Below, piece by piece: positions 1-14,200 of a stretch of DNA of 64,000 bases. The notes beneath the pieces are model-generated. The model was not told where the DNA came from and did no database searches. It saw nothing but the letters and a program-made list of their open reading frames with translations. This DNA is from Undaria pinnatifida (lineage: Eukaryota; Sar; Phaeophyceae; Laminariales; Alariaceae), in assembly GCA_012845835.1 (NCBI GenBank), contig JABAKD010000006.1, positions 3,420,506 to 3,484,505 on the forward strand. Reading direction: 5' to 3'. Made by a program: the position numbers and the translations under genes. Positions within the stretch are counted from its first letter, which is position 1. Each line of letters begins with the position of its first letter.

Positions 1-90
1 GACCCGGATCCAGGCCCTCGAGCGTGATTTCGGCGCGCTCTGCTTAAGACATGGCAGCAAGAGGACGGGACACTGCAAAAACCTTGAACG
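1..90 (+). pseudogene. Degenerate copy of exon 541-729
   Basis: This stretch aligns base by base, with indels and substitutions, to the start of the coding exon at 541. Shared blocks include GCCCTCGAGCGTGA and AGACATRGCRGCAAGAG. An indel breaks the reading frame, so it is read as a partial exon duplicate rather than an exon. The window begins inside it, so its upstream extent is unknown. Confidence 0.6.
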
Positions 91-452
91 TTAAAAACTA
101 CCATTGACCCCCGTGGGAGTTCGGACGAAAAAAATGACGAAAACAAAAATTGGCTTGATTGTAGGGTAGCATCGGCCACGCGAAGCAATCCGAGCTGCTG
201 TTGGTGTAGGAAATGTGTGCGAAACTGCAGCGCAGGAAGCTGTGAGGCAAGCGTGAGACGATGGCGATTACTCGGGTTGCCTCAAGCTTTCCATAGACGC
301 TTGATGAGATTGCGCTCGTGGCTTTTCGGCCTTTATACTATAATCAAGATATAATCAACTCCCGAAAGAGTTTATCTAAGCATACCTTTAAACCCTAAGC
401 ATAGCCCTTGTAAGAGTAAACATGAAAGCATTACATATTTCCGCACTCAAAT

Positions 453-540
453 TTGACCATAAACAGATCCGTACTGCACATAATACATATACTAAACGCT
501 GACCTTAAACAGAACCGTACTAAACTTTGACCTTAAACAG
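453..540 (+). repeat. Triplicated 3' splice-site segment
   Basis: The block TTGACCTTAAACAG followed by a CCGTACTAAAC-like tail occurs three times in tandem, at about 453, 501 and 526. The last copy ends in the CAG used as acceptor for the exon at 541. The intron from 91 to 452 holds nothing recognisable. Confidence 0.6.
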
Positions 541-1420
541 AGCCGGGTCGAAGCCCTCGAGCGTGACGCGGTGCGCGCTGCTGAAGACATAGCGGCAAGA
601 GAACGGGACGTAGCAGGACTGATAGAGCAGAAGCGAGAGCTGGAAGCAGAGGTCTCGAGGGCACAGCGAGCACTGTCCCGCGGAGCCGTGGAGACCGCCT
701 CGATGGCGCAAGCAGAAATGGTGCTGCAAGTGAGTTTTTGGGGAGGCTTTGTTTTGGGCGGGGGGATGAGGGGGGGCGGTGGGGGGGGGTAGGGGTGGTT
801 GGGGGGGGGTTAGGGTGATGGGGTACGGGGGTGGGGGGAAGCGAATGTCTCGAGGGCACAGAGGGCGCTATCGCAAGGAGTGGTGGAGACTTCGTCGATC
901 GCTCAAAAGGGGAAGTGGTGCTGCCCGTAAGTTTGTTTTTGGAGGGGGTTAGGGGTGGGTGAGGGGCGGGCGAGGGCAGGGGGGGGGGGGATGCAGGCAC
1001 GTTTGTTTGGGCGGATGGTTTTGGTGGAGGGGGTGTTGGCGGAGTGTTGTTGGTGTTGATGATGGCGGTGGTTGTTGTTGGTACTAGTAATAGTAGCAGT
1101 CGTCGTAGTTGTGGAACACCTACGATAGCTCAAGCCGTAAAAGTGTTTAAGATCAACTTTCTCTCAAAATTGATCTTTAACATAATCTTTTAATTCCAAT
1201 CGGTATTTTGATTGAACTTGAATGCGCCAGGGGAGGCTGGAGGAAGCTTTGGACGATGTTCGCGTGCTGAGGGCCGAAGTGGGAAAGCTCACCGACAACC
1301 TCTTGGCTGAAGAGAGAAAGGTGGGCTTAGCCGTAGTAGCAGTAGGTATAGTATTAGTAGTGGCAGTAGTGGTATTGGTAGCAATCATACTACTTCTGGT
1401 AGTGGCAGCAGGAGTAGAGA

Positions 1421-1452
<32 letters not shown>

Positions 1453-1946
1453 CCCGTATTTTGAAAAACGCCCTTCCTTGTTTATTGAAAACCGTGAGGG
1501 CGGGATGAGACCTCCTTGCAATCCTAGAACTGCAGCAATAATTTGCAAGCAACACGCTATTATCACGGTTTCAGTGTTTGAAGGTGAAAGGCGTTGTCAG
1601 ACCAACCCCCAAAGACCTCACCTCCATTTTGATTGGTCAATCCTAATCCCACCCCACCCCATGTTACCATTTTGATTGACCGACCCTAATCCCACCCCAC
1701 ACCCTGATCCCATTTTGATTGGCCAAACCTTATCCCGCCCCACACCCTAATCCCATTTTGATTGGCCACACCCCACACCCTGACCCCACCCCCTGTAATT
1801 TTGGGGCTAAGTTAGGGCTTAGGCTTCTGGTTGGGTTGGGACCCTGCGGGCGCACCGTCGGGCGCTTGAGGCATTTTGAGAGGGGCCCCAATTCTGTATG
1901 GCGCCTTCCAAATTAGAAACTCGCGTTTGTTCGTGTTTATAGTGGT

Positions 1947-1991
<45 letters not shown>

Positions 1992-2041
1992 TAATAGTAG
2001 TGGTAGTAGTAGTAGTAGTAATAGTAGTGGTAGTAGTAGTG

Positions 2042-2096
<55 letters not shown>

Positions 2097-2190
2097 TAGT
2101 AGTAGTAGTAGTAGTGGTAGTAGTAGTAGTAGTAGTAGTGGTAGTAGTAGTGGTAGTAGTAGTAGTAGTAGTAGTAGCAGTAGCAGTAGC

Positions 2191-2222
<32 letters not shown>

Positions 2223-2227
2223 TAGTG

Positions 2228-2266
<39 letters not shown>

Positions 2267-5200
2267 TTTCACAGTAGTAGTAATGGTATTAATGTAGTAT
2301 AGCAATAATAGCTGTAATGTTAGTAGTATAGTATTTACAGTACTAGTAGTAGAGTTGTTTCGATAGCATTTTGATAAGAGTAGTGTCAATGTGTTCATAA
2401 TAGTAATAGTGGTATAATGATACGTAAAAGTGATAGCACACACCCCACCTTCCCAACCCTTCCCTTACCACCCCTTCCCTCCACCACCTCCCTCACCCTC
2501 TCCCGTCCCGTCCCCACCATTCTCCAATAGACGATTACCGTGAGGGACGAGGCAGACCGCTTGAGAACGAGCTTATCCCGCACTACTCCAGAAACCAATT
2601 TCCCCAAAAACCGCCGGTCCAGTTTTGAAGGGATGTTGGAGTTTTTGGGTGTGACCCCTCCCCCCCCCCCCCTCCCCCACCCCGGCCCTCCTCTATTCCG
2701 GGGAGTTTTCATTACTATGCAAAGGCGACTACGGCGCGAGATGAGGCAGACCCCTTGGCAATGAGACTATCCTATTCTGATTCCAAGTATTTGTCTCCAT
2801 AAACGCGAGATGTAATTTCAATATTTTTTCAGTACGTTAAATTTGGAAAAAAAATCACCTCCACCCCCCGCCCCTCCCCCCCCTCGCGCCATCCCCTTAT
2901 CTATGGCTTTCCACGTCAACGAACATTGACAGGCGACTACGGCGCGGGACGAGGCAGACCGCTTGGGAACGAGGTTATCCCACCGCAGCGCCGGTTTCGA
3001 AGGTTTGGAGGCGGAAGTAGCGTCCTTGCAAGCGGGGATGGCGGTGGCTAGGGTCGAGGCAGCGGAGCGGGAAGGGGTTTGCGCTCGGATGGAGGCCGAA
3101 TCCGAGAGGTGAGATGATGGGAGGGAGAGGGCGTACTCAGTTTGTGCATGGCCGTAATCGCATGGCCATAGACTCTCGCATCCCTACTATGCCGAGATGG
3201 AGCACGTCGGGTTTTCACCAACCAGGCAGACATTGCTTGCACCAAGCGCGACGCGCCGTGAGGTGTTCGGCGAGTCGCATGAAGAGTGAACTGCATCCTT
3301 CCAAGAACCGCTCGTAAGACGGACTTGGGCACCTTGTGCCTACGTTCTTGCTTATGGATGACAGCACCAATGAGTTACTTTGTTCTCTGGTATGGCCACT
3401 CCAGAGACAGCAATGGGTATTACTATGTAACTGCCTCGTGGGTGCCTTACCTTATGGGGCTTGGGGGCGGGGTGTTGGGGGGAGGAGGGGTGTGGGGGTG
3501 GGGGGTAGGGGGGGAGGGGAGGGGATTGACGGTGGGGGGGGGGGGGCAGAGATGGGGAGAGGGGCGAGAGGGGGGGGTGGGGGTGTATTCAGTTTGTGCA
3601 TGGCCGTAGTCGTATCGCCATAGACCCTCGCATCCCCACTATGCCGAGACGGAGCACGTCGGGTTGTCACCAACCAGGCAGACATTGCTTGCACCTAGCG
3701 CGAAGCGCCGTGAGGTGTTCGGCGAGTCGTATGACGGGTGAACTGCATCCTTTCAAAAACCGCTTGTAAGACGGACTTGGGCACCTTGTGCCTACTTTTT
3801 TGCTTATGGATGACTACGCCAATGAGTTACTTTGTTTTCTAGTGTGGCCACTCCAGAAACAGTAATGGGGATTACTATGTAACTGCCTTGTGGGTGCCTT
3901 ACCATGTTCACACTACGTGATGCGATCATTCCGCTTGTGCGGAGTTAGGGTTCTCCACCCCGCACAATATGATCCAACTCGAAAACCATCATGGCGACCG
4001 CCAAAAAAAGAAGGAAAAAAACGGTACCCTGGTTGTCTAGCTCACGCAGTGATCGGCATGTTTTACAGCGTCGTTGCCAACCAACGCCAACCCCAATGTA
4101 CATATATATATTTTACAGCGTCGGTTCCAATCGAGGCCAACTATGATATATATGTATTAAATGTGGGGGAGGGGGCTTCTGATGGGAAATGCAAGAGGGA
4201 AGAGACAACGATTTGGCCATTGTAGGGCAACTCACGGACAGATCTGCAAGCCTGTTCATAGAGATTGTAAAGCTAAGGCGAAGACTACAGCTGAAGCTCG
4301 GTCTCTCTTTCGCCCTCCTTCTCTCTGTGTGTATCTGTATTTCTGTCCCTCCCTTCCATTCCGTGTCTCTCCCTCCGCCTACCTCGCCCCTCTCGCCACC
4401 TCTCCGCCCCTCTCTGCCCCCTTGCCCTCCCCCCGCCCCCCCTTACCCCTCCCCCCCACCCGGCCTCCTCTATCTTGTTTTGGGTAGATTGAGATCGAGT
4501 GTGGCCGGTCTCGAGCAACAGCTGGCCCTGTCTAAAGAGGCCTTGTCGGACAAGAACGACGAAATCAGACGCCTTAAGGCTCTCGCCAGGCAGCTCGAAT
4601 GCTCCAGGTCAGTTTCATTTTTATTTCTTTTTTTTTCTCCAGCGGGTGGGTGGATAAGAACATCAAGACTTTTCACGGCTCGGCTCGGCTCGGCTCGGCT
4701 CGGGTCAGGGTAAACCCGAGCCGACCCATGATGTTTGAAAACTCCTGACTCGACCCGGCCCGACCCCACTCGACCCGCGAGATATTAAGCGGCTTGGGAC
4801 ACGACCCGTGAATAGCCCTGAAAAAAATATGTAACCCTGTTAGCACTGGACTCCCGACATGGGGACAAAAGACTTGGAATCTGACAAGGATCATTTTACG
4901 AGTAGGAAAGGGCTAATTAAGCTCACCATAGGTCAGACCCGGTCTTTTTTGCCCCATATCAAAGTGGCAAGTCGTAAATCCTGTGTTTTTTTGCTTCGTG
5001 TCCGGTACCAGGTACTTGTTACCCGGTAGTCATTTTTTCTTGTAGCTTATCAACTGCTACTGCTGCTGCTCGTACTACTACTACCATACCAGGTATGTCG
5101 TAGTAGTATTTTCACCGCGCATTAATCGTAATACAATAGCACTATTACCACCCGCCACTACTGACTACTGCTCCTACTTTTGCTGCTCCCACTACTGCTA

Positions 5201-8200
5201 GTACTACTACTACTAGTACTACCACAACCACCACTATAGTACTACCACTACTACCACTACTACTACTATTTCTACTACTACTACTGTTACTGCTACTACT
5301 ACTATTGCAAACGGTCTATCATGCTCTGTTGTTTTTGGTTGATCACCCTCTGTTCTGTCTCGTCCGCGTATCGACCGTTTACCCTCTGTCTTTCATAACG
5401 AAAACCTGTATGCACCGTCATCTCTTTGTTTTTTAACAGAGCCTTGTTTATATTTGTTTTTTCTTTCCGAACGACAAAATACACCCCTCAGGGAAACCCT
5501 GAAGGCCTCCGGCGACGAAGCTCGCGCCAACCTTCGAGGAGCGGAGTTGCGGATCGGACAGGCGTTATCAGAAGGGGATGGCGCCAAGAGAGATGCGGAG
5601 GCTTCGAGAGGAGAGGTATGATCATGTGATTACTAGCCCGTTTAGCACTGCACTCCCAAAATGGGCATACAACACTTGGAACTAGACTAGAAAGTTGGAA
5701 AAGGGTGAATTCACGTTTAGAAACCCTTAGGAAAAGCTTCATTGACACGTTATGGTGTTGCTCTCGAAAGCCCCTCTGAAGACCCAGGAAACGCGAGTAT
5801 GAGAAAAACAGCCCCCCCTACGATAACGCACCCTACTCGCATTCGTGCCGTGCAACGACCTGATTGACCGAGGATCGTTCTTTCGGCCGGCCAGTTTGCT
5901 CTGGAGAAACACGCCCGAAACGCGCGGCGGAGCCGCCCGCGACTGCCCCTGCCGACCTCGAGCCCCAAGAGCTGACGCGAGGGTTACGGCTCATGGTTAG
6001 GGTTGGGGTTAGGGTCAGAGTTAGGGACGCGCGCTACGATGCAGGTACCAGACTCATCTCACGGCAGGGGTACAGCAGATTCTAAAAATTTTCTGAGGTT
6101 TCCTAGCATGAGAAGCTCAATACCTCCCCCGAAACATGACTTCGAAGGCGTTCGTTCGCTGCGAATCCGGTCGACACTTCTATGTGCGGTACTGTTATTA
6201 ATAGTAGTCCTAAAGACAACCACACTCGTAAAGGTATGAGACGAACCGGTAGTTCTACGCTTGAGGAACTCAACCGGCCAGGTATACCTTTTTTTGGCTC
6301 AAATAGTGCAACTCCTACGGTGGGATGACTCACCAGTAGAACACGTTTCTGAATGACGAGGCTCCTTAACCTGTTAACACTGTTAATACTATTAATACTA
6401 TTAATACTATGGATAACATCGTCGGACTGGCTTTATTTCTTGTGTTACAATATATTTATATATATATTCTATATGTATGTGTACCTAGGCCATGGGCTTT
6501 TCCATCGGGTTTGCACTTTCCGTTTTTGACGCGTGCTACGATAGAGGCGTCAGTTTTCGTCTGAAATGGTTTCTGAATGACGGCGCTCCTTGACCCAAAA
6601 TCATCGGAAATAGGCCGTTTTTTTCGCGTGAGCATTCGCCGTGTACCTAGGCCGTGGGATTTTTCATCCGGTAGGTGAAGCAGTTATTTTTCTGCGAATC
6701 AGTTTTTTGGGAGAGGTCCTAAGCTCCCAAGTTGAGGAAAAAAACTCGGAAAAAAAACTTGGTGCACACCTTTATCGTAGCACGCGTTTTTTTTACTCAA
6801 AAATTAGTTTTTGCCTGAGAAGGGAAAGAGCTCAATAGGTTATGAGCCCCAAAAAAATAAAAAATGGTGCACATCTGAGCCATCCCACGCACGGTGGAGG
6901 TTTCCACATTTTGGGCCATATGGCGTTTCTGTCAGGTTGAGCCCCTCAAGTGAGTAACCACCGGTTACTCTGACACTGTTTCGAGTGTATTAATAAGGAC
7001 TAGCGCGTAGAATTGTTGGTCGGATTGCGAGAACGAATGCCTTCCAAGTCTTGTGTCGGGTGAAATGCTGAGCTCCTCGTGTCAGGAGCTCAGGAACTTT
7101 CTTAGAATCTGCTGTACCCCCCCCACCGTAGCATGCATGTAGGGTTAGGGTTAGGGTTGAGGTCGGCTTGAGTCTGGCGGACGACTAAGATTGAGTTGGA
7201 CCAAGTCGCGCCGCACGAATGAGGGTGCAGCGCCGCGTTGCGTATACAAGGGGGCCCCTGGTGGCACAGAGTCGACGTATGTCTTGGATGGCAGACGTAT
7301 GCGTGTGATAAAACAGGGGACAGGTCAACTTGCTCCCCCCTCTCTTGTCAGACCTTGCGTTTGCCCGAAATTTGGTGCAATATAGCTTTGAGAATCTCAA
7401 GCGAGCAGCACCGGGTTTAAGTGTTAAAAAAGCATAGATGGACCTGAAAGGGGGATACGTGTCTGTCCTAGGCTTATCATGTACTCCGTATAACATTTGG
7501 CGTCGTCGGCATGACGAAATATGACATTTTTTTTTATTATTACCTTATGACAGTAATTGATTCTTCGTGGTTTGCGTTGGCAGTGCGGCTAAATCATCTC
7601 CCGAAAAAGGACCGTATTGCTGTGCTTATGGTGCTGGTCATTGCTCCAATGTATAAATTAATCTTCCCTGCTCCCCTCTCCCGTTGCCCCAAAAACACCT
7701 TCGAAGGTGGAGCAGCTGAAAGCGGCGCTTGCCGAGCTGGACGCCGATCGAGACCGGTTACAGGTGACCATCAACTTAACCTTCAACTTGTACTTTTCAG
7801 CTGTTGCTTTTCTGTTTAAAGCCAAGTTGAAGTTGACTTCATGAAGATTAATCCATGTGGAGATTTTCGAGATAGAAATGATCTGGAAGTGCTTTTTTTG
7901 TGGTTGAATTCAATTTATTTTTTTTATGTTTGCATTCAAGTGGTTGAATTCATGACGGTGACGTCTGGTTGAAGTTTTGGTTTCACGTGGCCTTGGCACC
8001 AAATACAGAGTATACCTGCAAAGGCGTCTGCATCGTTATATGAAATATGTCGCTCGCGGGCGAGTATTTTTTCTCTTTCTTTTTTTGGGGGGGGAGGTGT
8101 TGATGTGTTGGCGTTGAAGTTTTCTTTCAAGTTTGATTACGTTTGGTTTTTGCGTGTTTTTCACCCAAGAGCACAAAATATTCCCACCGTGTCTCAAGTG

Positions 8201-11200
8201 TGATACCGTTGTTTAATCCATCGCTCCCGGGCGAATGATGTTTGATTTCATTTTGGCGGGCTGATTGGAGTGCTTTTTCTGTGGTAGGTATTGGTAGTGA
8301 TGTTGGTGGTGTTGCCTTAGGTGTTAGTGTTGGTATTGGTGCTGGTGGTAATGGTGGTGGTGTTGTTGCTGATGTTTGCGTGGTTGCAGTTGTTGTTGCT
8401 GTTGCTGTTGTTGTCGATGTTGTTGCTGCTGTTGTCGTTGTTGTTGCTGTGTTGTTGTTGTTGTTGCGGTTGTTGTTGTCGTGGTTGTTGTTGCTGCCGT
8501 TGTTTGTGTTTGGGTGTCGTCGTTGTTGTCACCGTTCCCGTTACCGCCCCTTGTCATTGCTGCCGATTTCATCGCCCACCCGCAACATCCTCCTCACCTC
8601 CCCTCGATTTCTTATCTCAGGACACACTGGACAAGCAAAGCGAAAGGCTTGCCGCTCTTCAAGAGGCCGACAATCGCTGGCGCCAAAAAGTGGTGGAGGT
8701 CGAAAAACGCCTCCGTGAAGAGGGATCGAGGTGCTCGGACCTGGAAAGAGCCCTCGAAGACGTGGAAAAAAGGTATGGTGTGCTGTGATAAAAGGTTATG
8801 CCGAGGAAAAAAAAGTACGCCACGGAAATAAATCATTCCGCCTTTTAAGAAAGGTATTGCGCATCCAGGAGCTATGTTTTGTTACATTGCTACAAATGCA
8901 GTAGGACAGCCGTGGTGTTCTAAAATTAGAAAATGCTTGGGGTCGAAGAGCGCCCATCAGTCAGTGTCGGTAGGCCGAAACGCACTCCCGCTACCGTAGC
9001 ATAGCTATTTGCGTTGATATGTACAAGGAGTTGCACAGGGATGAACACTATCACCCAATCCATTCAAGGTATATATTAATGACACGATAGTAGCAGTCGA
9101 AAGCAGCAAAGCAAGGAGTCACGATGGGGGATTAATACGGTGTCGGGGTTGATGTTTGCGGATTATTTCGTGGGGATATCAGAAACACCCGAAGGATTGC
9201 GGAAACAGAGAGAAAGCACTAGAGTACACTAAGGAATGCAGAGTGACAGCGAACGTGAAAAAATGCGCAGCAGCTGTATGTAACGAAGCTAAGGTGAATC
9301 CGGTATATTTCAAATAAAAGCGGGGAGAAGATGAACTACCGATCGTAGACCAATATACGTACATTGGCGTAGAGATCTCAAAGGACTGCTTTTGGGATGC
9401 ACACATAGCGAAAGTAATAGGAAAGGATAAATCACAAGTAGGCAAGATGGATGCGATCCTAACAGACCCACATCTTCACACTAGAATTAAAATATGTATT
9501 CTGATTTATGTGATTGTACCAAAGTTAGAGTATGCAGGAGAAGTGTGGGAAGGGAACGCGAAGGTTTTAAGACAACTGGAAACAGCGCAGGTGACAGCAG
9601 CTAAAAAGATACTAGGATGCTCAAGTATGACGAGTAGTACAGTTTTAAGAGCAGAACTAGCAATGTACCCACTTAAAACAAGTAGAGACGAGAGAAAGTT
9701 GAAATGACAATAAAAAGTAAATAATATGCCAGAAAAGAGGCTGCCAGCCATAGTTGATAATACTGTATGGGAGAAAGTAACGAAAGAGCGAGCTGGAATA
9801 AGATGGGATAACGTAGTCGAGAAAATATGGAAGGATAGAGGGGGAGACCAAGAAGAGATACTGTCTACAGAGAAGTTTGGCGGGTACAAGACAGAAGTAA
9901 AATGAAAAGTAGAAGAAAGGGAAAGGCAAACGCTAAGAAGTAAGGTGAAAGAGGAGAAGCACTTAGAGATATACCAGGGGTTGAGGGAAGACATTGGAAT
10001 GAAAACGTATCTTCACGGCCCAATGGACTACGCGAAAAAGCTGAAAGTGCGATTTTGTGTAGGGAACCTGGACCTACCAGAAAGAAGAAAGAGATATTCC
10101 AGTAGTCGGGAGGAGGACGTGGCTACAAATATGTGCCCGTGTGGGACAATAGAGTAGGGCTCACGTAGTAGGAGAATGTGAAATATACAAGGAGGAACGG
10201 GATGCGTTCGAAGAGGAGACGAGGAAATTAGACGTAAGTGATATGGAAGAGTTTGATAGACTAGAGAGTAGCGAGAAAACGATCGCTATCCTAGGAGATA
10301 GATGGTGGCCGCAGACGGCGAAACAGGATGGGGATAGGATAAGACAAAAAGTTTATATGTAGTATATGGAAGAAGCGCAATGAGCGCCCAAATTTTGGAG
10401 GTGTCTCTATTAGGAGTAGGAACGATGCTCCTTCTCCAAAGGGATGCGTAGTCAATGGTCGAATGGCTAAGACAAGCAACAAATGAGTACGCCCCCCCCC
10501 CACAATAAAGTGTACAACACTAAACTGGCCCCCCTCACTAAACTGGTCCTCCGCACTAACGAGTACCTCGCTAAACTGGACCTTCGCACGCTACACTAAC
10601 GCGGGACTACCACTGTTGTTTTGTCGTGAATCGACGTTTTGGTTTCAATTCGACTTTCAGAGCGAGCGAGGCGGGAGGGGAAGCGGCGGAAGGGTTGCGC
10701 AAGATGGAGGCGTTGTCTTCGGAGCTGGAGGCCAAGACTGGCCAGCTCGCAGCGGCAACGGAAGACCTAGAGGTAGGACACGGTAAAATTATGCTACGGT
10801 ATGGAGGGTGGCGTTGGTGGGGTTGATGGGGGTGGTGTTGCTTCGGCTGGGTGGCAAGGTGAAAATTGAAGGCATTGAAGCGTAGGTAGAAAACTCGGAG
10901 GTGTTGGAATTGGTGAATAAACGGGAGTGGGGGAGCGGAAGAAGGCAGGGGGGGGGAAGGAGGGGGGGGGGAGGAAGGGGGGGAGATGGTAGTGATGATG
11001 TTGGTGGTGTTGGTGTGTTGCTGCTGCTGCTGCTGTTGTCAATGCTGTAGCTGATGTTGGTGGTGGTTGGTGTTGGTGTTGGCGATGGTGCTGGTGTCAA
11101 TGGTTTTTCGTGGTATTGGTGTTTGTTTTTGGTGGTGATGGTGGCGGTGTTTCGTGTCGGTGTTGTGTGTTGTTGCCTCGTCCTTCCCTCGTCTTAATGC

Positions 11201-14200
11201 ATCTCATCTCAGAGCCACGCCGAAATCGATTGTGTACTTTTTGGCCGGATGCTTTTTTCTGGCCGAAAGACTGCCTAATGCGATACCAGGTATCTTACGT
11301 ACTATTTTCTAGGGGGGTTAGTCTAATAGTTAGTCTAGTTATTTTAGTGGAGGTCGAGGGGTGTTTTCATTTGTTGAAACAGTTTGGCGTCTCACGGCAG
11401 TTCAGACAGAGTCCTTGGTTTTCTCGCGTGGCTGCCGCGCGGGCTGGTGGGGAAAGCAGATCGCCCCATAGGGTCGTCGGTCGAGAAGCTACCACCAACG
11501 GTGCAGAACTTCATCTCAGTAGTGGGCAATAGCGGCCGGTGTATCACGCAGCTTGCAAAGATGAGTATCGCCCCTGTTATTTTCGGACTCACAGCTGATG
11601 TGTGAATTTCATAAAATACTTACTTTGCGTGTTGGAGGAAAAAAACAAAAACAATCCGCTAAGCGAATATCTGCGATATACTAGCCTTGCAAGTTTTCAT
11701 CGGGTGGCGCCGAGTGGCGCGTACATTTTTTCTCAGCATCTGGGTTTTGGTATGATACGAGTAAGGGCACATGCGGAGTCCCTTATCTCTTGTCCCATCT
11801 CTTTGCCTTTTATTTTCTTCATCCTGCGCGCTAAACTGCGGCCTGTAACTCGTGCTTCTCCCCGATTGCCAGATGATGGCCAAAGAAAATCAAGCGGTTA
11901 CCGGAGAGCTAGCGCGTCTGGGCGCCGAACGAGACGACAATCGACGCAAGCTTGGGGACGCTCTCCACCAGCAGGCCACTTCGGAGCAGGTAGGTAGAGG
12001 CACGCGCGCGGATAAATCAGACGGAAGCGCAACCACAAGCGAAACCAAACCAACTAAACCAAACCAAACCAAACCAAACCAAACCAAACCAAACCAAACC
12101 AAACCAAACCAAACCAAACCAAACCAAACCAAACCAAACCAAACCAAACCAAACCAAACCAAATCAAACGATACGAAGCGAAACGAAACGACAATAAAAC
12201 TTCATCCTTAGCCTTTTCACTACTGAAAAAATGATCCCCAAACCATGACGTATGCTTCCAAGCACTTTGCCCCCCAAAACCGTGAGTAGAGTTTTTCAGG
12301 GATTTAACGGGAGCAGGACGAAACGAAAACGAAACGAAACGAAACGGAGCGAAACGGAACACGTCCCCATCCCACCCCATCCCCCACTCCTCCGTTTCTC
12401 CAGAAGAGCGCAAAACCTAGCAAAGTCTCACAAAATACGTACGCTCGAACAAAGTCTACTGTAAACCAAATGCAACCCAAACGTTAACGGTGTATAACCA
12501 GAGCTAACCAAACCTAAGAATGTCTAGAACAAAATCTGCTCCATAACAAAATGTAACAAAACATGTTTTACGTACATAAATTTCGAACTACTACTACTAC
12601 CTCCGTGTGGATCGATCCCAGGCGACACGAGCTGCGCAGTTCGAGAAGGAAGATCTGCTGAAGAACTACAGGGGTTTACATGCGGAAAAAAGGCGTCTGG
12701 AGGCGGGGGTGGACGAGCTGCAGCTGGCCCGACAACGCCTTACCAAGGTATGTAAAAGGAAGCCATGGATAATGTTATGGGTATAATGAGGGCGCAATTC
12801 TAGAATGGTTTACCTTTACGTATTACTTCTATGGACCCTTTTAGGGACTTGAGAGGGTCGAAGTGTGGTTGTTTTTGTTGATGTTTTTGTTGTTGTCGTT
12901 GTTGTTGTTGTTGGTGGTGTTGGTGTTGTTGTTGTTGTTGTTGTTGTTTTGTCGTTGTTGTTGCTGTTGCTGGTGCTGGTGCTGATGCTGTTGGCGTTTG
13001 GTGATGTTGAGGTTGTTGCTACTGCTGTTGTTGTTATTGCCGCCACTATTGTTGGTCTTGATTGCTGCCGTTGCTGTGGTTACTGCTGTTGTCGATGCTG
13101 TTGCTGGTGTTGTCGGTGTTGCTGTTGTCGCCGTCGCTACTGTTGCTGTTGCCTCTTTATTTTATTCTCATTTTGCTGTTTGTATCGTTATTTCAGAGCC
13201 TGGCCGAACGCGATGCCGAGGTTTCTAAGCTAAGGGCGTCTGCCACCGCGGTCGAGGTACAGCTTCAGCGAAAGACAATGGACCTCGGTGCCCTTCAGCG
13301 TCAGGTAGGGTTGTGCAGCAACCGTTACATTCACTTCGTTCACTTTGTTTACTTAATCTTCTACGTTCACTCAATGCTCCAAATTTCACTTCATTCACGT
13401 CGTCTTCTACGTTCACTTCATGCCTTACACTTGCTTCATTCACTACGTTCCCTTCAGCCTCGTCATTATCTGCGTTCCCTTCACATCCACACGCTTTTTT
13501 GCTTGACGTTAGTTTCTCTCTCGTTTTCAAATCACGTTTTTCACTTTGACTTTCGCTTTTACTTTTGCTTTCAATATCGCTTTTTTATTTCACCTTCTTT
13601 TTCACGTTCATTTTCACTATATTATTGTTCACTTTCATTCTTTTTTCTTTCATTTTTACTTTCATTTTCGCTATGAGTTTGACTTCCGCTTTCAATTTCG
13701 CTTTCAATTTCGTTTTCATGTTCACTTTCGTTCCAGCGCTCATTTTCGCTCAAATTTGTTCATTCCCTTCTTCTTCATCCCATTTACTCAATTCGTACGT
13801 TCGCTTCCTTCCTTCACTTTCTTCACTCAATTCGTGCGCTCCATTCACTCTCTCATTCAATCCGTGCACGTCGTTCGCTCCATTCGCTTTTCATTTGCTC
13901 AATTTGATGTTCACTTCCTCCCCTTCGTTTGCTTCATTCACCTCACATTGACATAGCCATCTTCATTTTCACCTCCACACGCTAACTTTGCGCAATGCTC
14001 GTTTCATGTGCTTATTTTCATTCCTCATGCAAGTTTTCTTTTTCAATCGCAGCTGTCATTTCACAGCTAATTACTTGTACTGTGTATTTTTAGTTCATTT
14101 TTTTTTTGCGATTCTCCCCCATGCCTCTGGGAGATAGATAAATTGTCGCCACAAACGACCAAACAGGAAGAAGATAAGCTATGCAAACACTTTTTTTTAC

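Noticed and set aside
4189-4300. An extra coding exon in intron 3 of the coiled-coil gene
   Set aside because: The frame looks weakly helical, but there is no acceptor tract. Exon 2933-3108 already joins 4488-4607 in perfect phase without it.
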